Positions 42,164 to 47,354 of a DNA stretch of 47,354 bases are shown here, piece after piece. Each line of letters opens with the position of its first letter. Positions within the stretch are counted from its first letter, which is position 1. A model generated the notes under the pieces. The model was not told where the DNA came from and searched no databases. It saw only the letters and a list, made by a program, of their open reading frames with translations. Position numbers and translations under genes: made by a program. Origin of the DNA: Bacillota bacterium (GTDB lineage Bacteria > Bacillota > Clostridia > Christensenellales > QAND01); NCBI GenBank assembly GCA_003150225.1, contig QAND01000020.1, forward strand, positions 1-47,354, written 5' to 3'.

Positions 42164-43435
42164 TCATCTTGCCTTTCCATGTGATTTTTGTTTCATCGAA
42201 ATAGAATGATTTGAGTTGAAATCAGGAGCCAGGGTTTGGATATATTCATTTACCGATTGTGTTGTCGCAGAATCGTTATAGAGATCCACTAGGTATTTGT
42301 TGATTTTTTTCTTTGCTTGGCCTTCTTTGTAATGCGAAACATGAATATATACATCGAGAGTAGTAACGATATCGGCATGACCGAGATACCTTTGAGCGGT
42401 TTTAATATCCACATCGGCATCGTATAACAAGCTGGCGTAAGTGTGGCGAAGCATATGAGGGGTTATATGGTCGATGACCTGAATACGCTCCACATAGCGG
42501 CCAGTGGATAGCTGTCCTCCGGCTTGAACATTCAAATAATTTTCATAGGCTGTCCATGCGCGTCGAAATGCTGTGTCGGTAATGGCTGTTCCTTGGACAC
42601 TATAACAAAGCAAAGGATTCTTTGTTCGAGCAAATTCAACAACCGGACGTAAAATCTCAGGGATAGGAATGTCTCTGAAACCAGCTTTTGATTTGGGATC
42701 AGTCAAAACTGGTTGATTGGACGGCCATTCAATGGATTTGTTGATAGAAAGAACAGACTCGTTGAGATTGAAATCCGTAAAGACATTAAGGGCGGCCGTT
42801 TCTCCTCTCCGCGTTCCGCAAAATAGCATTGTCATTGCGGCAGGTCCCATTCTATGGCCCGACCATGTCTTAACAATTAGACTTATCTCATCTTTGGTGA
42901 GTGGCCGACGTTGTTTTGGTGGAATCCCAATAACCTGTATTCTGTTAAAAGGATTTACTGTCAATAGTTCATTTTCAATGGCAACGTCAAAAATTTGTCT
43001 GCCAACATTCCGCATATCTTTAACTGTTTTTTCTGAATAAGTAGCACCTTTTTCTACGATGAGATCATTGCACATAAATTTTTTGATATCGCAGATCCGA
43101 TAGTCACCCAGTTTAGGACAAAGGTGCAAACGAAAAATCCTTTCATCCGATTCACTTGCTGATTTTCCAGGCTTTGGGAGGGTTAGAAAATAGTTGCCCA
43201 ATTCTCGAAAGGTCATATATGGGTTGATTTTTAGCCCTTCATACTGTTTCATTTCTTTTTCTTTGGCCTTTTCTATTTCCCAAGCTTTTTTTGCTTCCTC
43301 GTAGTTACGCTCCAATTCTGTAATGGTATTCCCATAAATGGGTACTCGGTCGTATGATCCATCCGGCTTGCGCCCACGATTTAATAATCTTTGATAGCGG
43401 CCATCCGCTCTTTTCTTATATTTTGTTTTAGGCAT
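42164..43435 (-). CDS. int: Tyrosine recombinase / integrase (Tn916-like family)
   Basis: 423 residues. An N-terminal arm-type DNA-binding part (RADGRYQRLLNRGRKPDGSYDR), a SAM-like core-binding domain, and a catalytic domain with the full set of residues: Arg209 (CGTRRGE), Lys250 region, His327-x-x-Arg330 (HMLRHTY), His353 (LGHA) and Tyr363 (DVYIH). It catalyses integration and excision of a mobile element. It points toward the tRNA-Arg(CCG), the usual place for attL/attR, and overlaps the excisionase-like gene upstream by 8 bp. The region is clearly more AT-rich than the chromosome to the left. Confidence 0.93.
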   Translation of the reverse strand: MPKTKYKKRADGRYQRLLNRGRKPDGSYDRVPIYGNTITELERNYEEAKKAWEIEKAKEKEMKQYEGLKINPYMTFRELGNYFLTLPKPGKSASESDERIFRLHLCPKLGDYRICDIKKFMCNDLIVEKGATYSEKTVKDMRNVGRQIFDVAIENELLTVNPFNRIQVIGIPPKQRRPLTKDEISLIVKTWSGHRMGPAAMTMLFCGTRRGETAALNVFTDFNLNESVLSINKSIEWPSNQPVLTDPKSKAGFRDIPIPEILRPVVEFARTKNPLLCYSVQGTAITDTAFRRAWTAYENYLNVQAGGQLSTGRYVERIQVIDHITPHMLRHTYASLLYDADVDIKTAQRYLGHADIVTTLDVYIHVSHYKEGQAKKKINKYLVDLYNDSATTQSVNEYIQTLAPDFNSNHSISMKQKSHGKAR

Positions 43436-43667
43436 CTAAATTTCCACCTTCATGCTCATCCAACCAAAGTAAGAATTTATCTTTACGAACAATCTTACGT
43501 TTTCCTATTGTTAGAGTTGGAAAGTCTTTTCTATAAAAAAGGTTATAAGCGTAGGATTTTGAAATACCCAGAACATCTGCAATATCTTTTGCATTTAGGG
43601 TAAGTGGCAGTTCTTCAAAATCTTTATAAATGAGCCATCTACCTCCTTGAAAAAGAGACGGAAACAA
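43428..43667 (-). CDS. xis: Excisionase-like helix-turn-helix protein
   Basis: Up to 79 residues; the core LTLNAKDIADVLGISKSYAYNLFYRKDFPTLTIGKRKIVRK is a MerR-like winged helix of the kind seen in excisionases and AlpA regulators. Its 3' end overlaps the integrase start, the usual xis-int order. Start is uncertain: TTG at 43667 has no ribosome site, while a strong AAGGAGGT (43648-43641) points to an in-frame ATT at 43631 and there is no ATG, GTG or TTG between. Either a rare ATT start or a missing upstream reading frame must be assumed. Confidence 0.8.
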   Translation of the reverse strand: MFPSLFQGGRWLIYKDFEELPLTLNAKDIADVLGISKSYAYNLFYRKDFPTLTIGKRKIVRKDKFLLWLDEHEGGNLDA

Positions 43668-43689
43668 ATGGGTTTATTGAACAAAATAT

Positions 43690-43985
43690 ATATGGACCAC
43701 CCAAGCAGGGCTTGACGTGCCCTCACAGTGTCTTTTCACTCCACGCATTCCGATGCCTGGCCGTCCCTCACCACGACGTGAAGCCGGACGGGTGTATCAT
43801 AATCCCTGCTGGCTAGGTCATGGCACCCGGCTTGTCCCACCGGTGGTACGATCACAGTTTTATCGCTCTTGCTTTTGCAGTCATGGCGCTGCTGTACCCG
43901 CTTTCCCATTCAGGGCTAACCAACAGAATGTACTTGGGTTTTCCTATTCGAATTTCAAAGTACCAACACATGGGGCCATAAAAAG
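43690..43985 (-). other. GC-rich, structure-prone non-coding block inside the element
   Basis: The 700-bp stretch 43668-44367 has no convincing protein gene apart from a leader peptide. From about 43690 to 43900 base composition jumps to that of a structured RNA inside an AT-rich region. On the minus strand AAGCCGG and CCGGCTT, flanked by GTG and CAC, can pair about 50 bases apart, and GAGGGACGGCC and GGTGGGACAAG are typical of loop-stem junctions. A 95-codon plus-strand frame here (43717-44004) has no ribosome site and no recognisable domain. Strand is a guess; a solo ribozyme-like or IscB-type guide RNA relic is possible but unproven. Confidence 0.4.
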
Positions 43986-44025
43986 AACCCCGTCACTTAT
44001 ATAAGGAAAAGTGACGGGATTCTTT
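43982..44025. terminator. Strong bidirectional terminator
   Basis: AAAGAACCCCGTCACTT (43982-43998) pairs with AAGTGACGGGATTCTTT (44009-44025), 17 bp with one mismatch, A/T-rich on both sides. Confidence 0.85.
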
Positions 44026-44110
44026 AACTTAATTTAATAGCTATTTTCTTAATCTCTATTTTTGCATGTTTCTAATGCGTGTACTCCATTAGGACTTTTT
44101 GTAAGTAAAA

Positions 44111-44140
44111 TATCATGTAAAATCAAGAATTTACATGATA
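44111..44140. promoter_or_regulatory. Inverted repeat upstream of the surface-protein promoter
   Basis: TATCATGTAAA (44111-44121) and TTTACATGATA (44130-44140) are perfect inverted repeats around 8 bases, 14 bp before the -35. It fits a regulator binding site. Confidence 0.5.
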
Positions 44141-44154
44141 TATCCAGTTATTGG

Positions 44155-44183
44155 TTGACGTATAGAATAAATTGGAATATATT
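44155..44183 (+). promoter_or_regulatory. Promoter of the surface-protein gene
   Basis: TTGACG (44155-44160), 17-bp spacer, TATATT (44178-44183). Predicted start near 44190, giving a 180-nt leader. Confidence 0.65.
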
Positions 44184-44221
44184 AGGTTTATAAGTGAGTA
44201 TTGTGTGAATTCTGGAGAATT

Positions 44222-44305
44222 ATGATGTCGTTGTTTATATCCACAAGGTTAGAAAACGATTATGGCCATCCTGGAGGAGGATGGTCCGGATTGTTGCTGT
44301 TGTAA
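44222..44305 (+). CDS. Leader peptide ending in four Leu codons
   Basis: 27 codons starting ATGATG, 4-7 bases after TGGAG. It ends GHPGGGWSGLLLL and its stop TAA (44303-44305) runs into the first bases of the following terminator stem. A short translated frame ending at a terminator inside a leader is the classic arrangement for translation-dependent attenuation. Translation is not proven. Confidence 0.5.
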   Translation: MMSLFISTRLENDYGHPGGGWSGLLLL

Positions 44306-44336
44306 CCACGAAACATTTTGTTTCGTGGTTTTTTTG
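44304..44336 (+). terminator. Leader terminator ahead of the surface-protein gene
   Basis: AACCACGAAAC (44304-44314) pairs perfectly with GTTTCGTGGTT (44320-44330), followed by a run of T. It lies between the promoter and the gene, 32 bp before the start codon. Confidence 0.85.
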
Positions 44337-44367
44337 TTCTGTTGGATTGAATCGGGAGGTTAAACAA

Positions 44368-47354
44368 ATGAGGAAACAGGGAATGCGCCGCGTCATTACG
44401 TTACTGCTGTCTGCACTGATGGTGCTGTTAACCCCTATGGGGGTATTGGCAGAGGAAGCACGGGAGGCAGCCGTTGCCCGGGAGCTGGCCAACACCAAGG
44501 TGCCCGTTGACAGCATGAACACCGAGACGGAGACCTATTATCGAAACGGGGACGGCACTATGACCTATGAGACCTACCGCGATCCCATACGGGTACAGGA
44601 CGAGGATGGGGTGTGGCAAGAGGTGGATATGGCCATCGTCTCCACGGAGGAGGAGACAGCGATTCTTTCCGAGTACGCCGATCCGGCCTATGACTATCAG
44701 ACCAAGACGTCCAAGTATTGGACGCTCCTAAAGGAGGATATTACAGCGGAAGCGCCCATCAAGCTGGTGGGGGAGAATGCGGTTATTACGGTAAAACCGA
44801 TACTGCCGGTGCAGGGGCCTGCATTCCAGCTTGAACAGGGGGAGGTATTGCCACCGCTGTCTGAGAATGGGACAAGCGTTGGCGAAGAGACCTTGGAAGA
44901 AAGTGCGCTGGAGGAAGAGCAGGCACAGGAAAATCAGGAGCCTTTTTCCCAAGATGCAGCCATGAGTCAGGGAGTTGCTGTTCAGGAGGAAAGTTCCGCT
45001 ACGTTGAGTCATGAGCTGGTCCAAGTAGAACGGGAGATGACGCTGGTTCCCAAAGCGGCAGAGAATACAGAGAAAAGCACAGCTGATGAGCCAGCGATTC
45101 AGTCCGAAGGGGAAGAAGCGCCGATTCCGGAATACCAGTCGGTGGAATACGCCAATGTATTTGAGAGTGGGGTACATCTTCGGATCACACCCCGAGTGAA
45201 TGGATACAAGGAAGAGGTCATCCTGAGTCAGGTACCTAGGAGCAACCGGTTCTCCTTTGAGATTCAGCTGGAGGGGGATCAGTATCTGGATACCTCCAAG
45301 GAAGGGTATATCGCCATCTATGATCCCAATGTGGAGAAGGACGATGGGTTGATTGGGTTTATTCCGGATCCCTTTATGGAGGACAGCCGGATAGCGGAGG
45401 ATGATATTCTGACCAGCTATGATATTGAGGTGGAGCTGGAGGAGTTGGGGAATGGGAAGTACCGGTATACCATGATTCCCAGCTGGGAGTATCTGAAGGA
45501 TCCAGAGCGGGAGTATCCGGTGGTGATCGATCCCACCATTACCATGAATACATCGGGACAGATCTATGATGCCGACGTCATTAGCTTGTATGGAGAGACT
45601 CCCTACCCCAGCTATAGCCGGATTCGTGTGGGGAAGGATACCAGTAATCGCATATATCGGTCCTTTATTTGGTTTAAATTACCGGACCATTTATTGGGCA
45701 TGGAAGGAAATGTGATTCATAGCGCAACACTGAGTTTATACAACCAAGGTGGAGCAACCCAAGTTCCTACGGCGGTGGCACAGGTAACGGGCGGTGTCAA
45801 TACCATGTGGGATATTAAGTGGAATAATCAGCCGAAAGAGGAATTGGGCCAGGTAGGAAGTCCGGTTTCTACTACAACGGTAGTTGGAGCGGGTTGGTAT
45901 AACTGGGATATTACTAGTATTGCGAGAGCAGGACAATTTGGCTGGACGTATAACATTGTGCGTTTGAAAAGTACAACGGAAAATTATCAGCGTGTGAAAT
46001 CCCTCTATTCTCTTGAGAATGGAAGCGCCACATATAACCCGAAGATCACGGTGAACTATACCCCGGTATCTGCGACCACAAGCGTCAGTGCGGGGCCAGT
46101 TAACAGCTCGACTGGAAACATAAGCCTTAGCTGGACGGGAATACCGGGAGCGACCTATCAGGTGGCGTTGGAGCATGGAGGGCAGAGAACCTATTACGAT
46201 GCGGGTACTGCAACCAGCAAAACTATCACAGGAGTACCTTATAATACCACGCGGGGATTTGTTCGATATTATAGTGGGAGCACAATTATCGGAGATACCG
46301 ATTGGCTGTATTTTACCATGCCGGATACGGTTTCTCCCCAGTTTCCGGGAGGGAATGCCACGGCTGCAGTTCCAAGCCAATATGTAAATGTGTTTTGGCC
46401 AGCAGCATCAGATAATACCGGAATATCCCATTATGAAGTATACTGGTATCAAGAATCACTTTCACAGGTGACTACGGACAGCAGTGGGAAGGTCACTGGT
46501 ATTACTGGACAACGAAATCATATAGAAAATACTTCGGAACTCAATGCTTCCTATGATTACCGAGAAAAAGAATTCCCCAGTGGAGAGACCATCTACTTTG
46601 GAATTTGGGCCATCGACGCCAAGGGGAACTATACCACGGTGCCTTGCTATTCCAACGCGGTGACGATCCCCAACTATATTACTCCCCAGGCTCCCAGCAG
46701 CTTAACCATCAAAAATCAGGCGGGGGACAGTTATGAAAAGGATGATCCCGTTGGATTTGCGGTGAGCAGTTGGGTGGAGCTGTATTGGAATATTGCCCCA
46801 GGAATGGGAAGTGACTACGGGATTGGAGCGGTGCAGTACCGTATCGATGATGGCGAGTGGGTGACGGTTAGCCGTTATAACCTGTTGATGGAGGATCAAG
46901 GTTGGTCAAATAACGGAGTTCGGGTGTTTTTGGATAAAGAGGGGATACAAACGATTCAGGTCCGTGGTATTGATGACAATCCGGTGGATGTACAAATTGG
47001 ACCGGAAGCATCAATTCAGGTAAGAAAGGATTCGCAGGCGCCTGTGGTTACCATGGAATATCCAGCTGGAGTGGGGGAACCACCGGTATGGGAGATTAGC
47101 GATTCCATTGAAATCACCTCGGTGCAGGATGACAATCTTGAACAGATTACAGTGGAGCTGGGAGTTAAGCTGCCTTTGGTGGGCACGGCATACAGTACGG
47201 TTTATACAGGGACTGCTGATACTGTGTATCCAGCGGTAATTCCCCTCAATTCGCTAGCTTTGGGGAACTATGAATATTCCTTGCGGGTCAAAGCAGTTGA
47301 TACTGTAGGGAATACCTGGATGGAAGAGAAGAGCTTTTATCTGGCAGCGTCGGC
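44368..47354 (+). CDS. Giant secreted DNRLRE/FN3-type surface protein (3' truncated by window)
   Basis: Open for 995 codons to the window end with no stop. Signal peptide about residues 1-31 (VITLLLSALMVLLTPMGVLA). Next an acidic, low-complexity Glu/Gln-rich stretch (residues about 170-250), then a conserved region (YPVVIDPTITMNTSGQIYDADV) leading into a DNRLRE-type beta domain (about 390-570: YSRIRVGKDTSNRIYRSFIWF, HSATLSLYN). After that come fibronectin-III/Ig-like repeats (VSLSWTG-type strands, YVNVFWPAASDNTGISHYEVYW, DSQAPVVTMEYP). This N-terminal layout is the one seen in wall-associated YD-repeat/RHS proteins and polymorphic toxins, so RHS repeats and a variable toxin tip may follow. 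GGGAGG precedes the ATG. Confidence 0.82.
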   Translation, partial: MRKQGMRRVITLLLSALMVLLTPMGVLAEEAREAAVARELANTKVPVDSMNTETETYYRNGDGTMTYETYRDPIRVQDEDGVWQEVDMAIVSTEEETAILSEYADPAYDYQTKTSKYWTLLKEDITAEAPIKLVGENAVITVKPILPVQGPAFQLEQGEVLPPLSENGTSVGEETLEESALEEEQAQENQEPFSQDAAMSQGVAVQEESSATLSHELVQVEREMTLVPKAAENTEKSTADEPAIQSEGEEAPIPEYQSVEYANVFESGVHLRITPRVNGYKEEVILSQVPRSNRFSFEIQLEGDQYLDTSKEGYIAIYDPNVEKDDGLIGFIPDPFMEDSRIAEDDILTSYDIEVELEELGNGKYRYTMIPSWEYLKDPEREYPVVIDPTITMNTSGQIYDADVISLYGETPYPSYSRIRVGKDTSNRIYRSFIWFKLPDHLLGMEGNVIHSATLSLYNQGGATQVPTAVAQVTGGVNTMWDIKWNNQPKEELGQVGSPVSTTTVVGAGWYNWDITSIARAGQFGWTYNIVRLKSTTENYQRVKSLYSLENGSATYNPKITVNYTPVSATTSVSAGPVNSSTGNISLSWTGIPGATYQVALEHGGQRTYYDAGTATSKTITGVPYNTTRGFVRYYSGSTIIGDTDWLYFTMPDTVSPQFPGGNATAAVPSQYVNVFWPAASDNTGISHYEVYWYQESLSQVTTDSSGKVTGITGQRNHIENTSELNASYDYREKEFPSGETIYFGIWAIDAKGNYTTVPCYSNAVTIPNYITPQAPSSLTIKNQAGDSYEKDDPVGFAVSSWVELYWNIAPGMGSDYGIGAVQYRIDDGEWVTVSRYNLLMEDQGWSNNGVRVFLDKEGIQTIQVRGIDDNPVDVQIGPEASIQVRKDSQAPVVTMEYPAGVGEPPVWEISDSIEITSVQDDNLEQITVELGVKLPLVGTAYSTVYTGTADTVYPAVIPLNSLALGNYEYSLRVKAVDTVGNTWMEEKSFYLAAS

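Noticed and set aside
43717..44004. 95-codon plus-strand reading frame in the GC-rich block
   Set aside because: No ribosome site, Pro/Arg/Cys/His-rich random-looking composition, and its stop lies inside a terminator stem; treated as non-coding DNA.

Overview
The window is about 47 kb of GC-rich DNA from a low-redundancy Firmicutes genome, most likely a gut-associated anaerobic clostridium (Oscillospirales-like). The clues are a bile salt hydrolase, a meso-diaminopimelate dehydrogenase, [FeFe] hydrogenases of groups B and C, a T-box leader, strong AGGAGG ribosome sites, many MKK...LxGC lipoprotein signals and SigA-type promoters (TTGACA-17-TATAAT). The taxon is inferred from gene content only.

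Layout. 1-2.8 kb: the end of an Fe-S aldo/keto reductase, ddh and a papain-like hydrolase. 2.9-7.2 kb (minus): a polyamine uptake operon, XRE/cupin regulator-potA-potB-potC-potD. 7.3-11.2 kb: a 3-methyladenine glycosylase, a collagen-like lipoprotein, purC, a YbaK-type deacylase and class II aldolase, with a degenerate ~95 bp tandem repeat in the aldolase 3' region. 11.4-15.8 kb: a glycosyltransferase coupled to two M29 aminopeptidases, then gapA. 15.9-18.8 kb: bile salt hydrolase, a metallophosphoesterase and a TRIC-like channel protein.

18.8-24.6 kb is a redox-sensing operon: rex, a 2Fe-2S thioredoxin-like protein, a hot-dog thioesterase, a PAS-containing sensory-type [FeFe] hydrogenase, a SpoIIE-type phosphatase and a group-B-type [FeFe] hydrogenase. 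It has a clear promoter with an inverted repeat at the expected transcription start. 24.6-27.8 kb is a tryptophan transporter operon (trpXYZ) behind a T-box leader with a UGG specifier. Between the T-box terminator and trpX is an unannotated 30-residue leader peptide with four Trp codons whose stop overlaps the trpX start. This double tryptophan sensing is the most striking regulatory architecture here.

28.0-30.6 kb holds an MBOAT acyltransferase with an SGNH/DltD-like partner, the second notably AT-rich. 30.7-36.4 kb (minus): an unknown protein and an Opp/Nik-type ABC transporter with a promoter-plus-terminator leader. Divergent from it, 36.7-39.3 kb encodes a methyltransferase and a FecCD/FecE-type ABC pair with no binding protein. 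39.5-41.7 kb is a membrane GGDEF(degenerate)-EAL protein.

From 41.8 kb an integrated element appears to begin: a 5' fragment of tRNA-Arg(CCG), an intact tRNA-Arg(CCG), a tyrosine integrase and an excisionase-like gene, then a GC-rich structured-looking non-coding block. The window ends inside a giant secreted DNRLRE/FN3-type surface protein (at least 995 codons) preceded by its own promoter, a 27-residue Leu-ending leader peptide and an intrinsic terminator.
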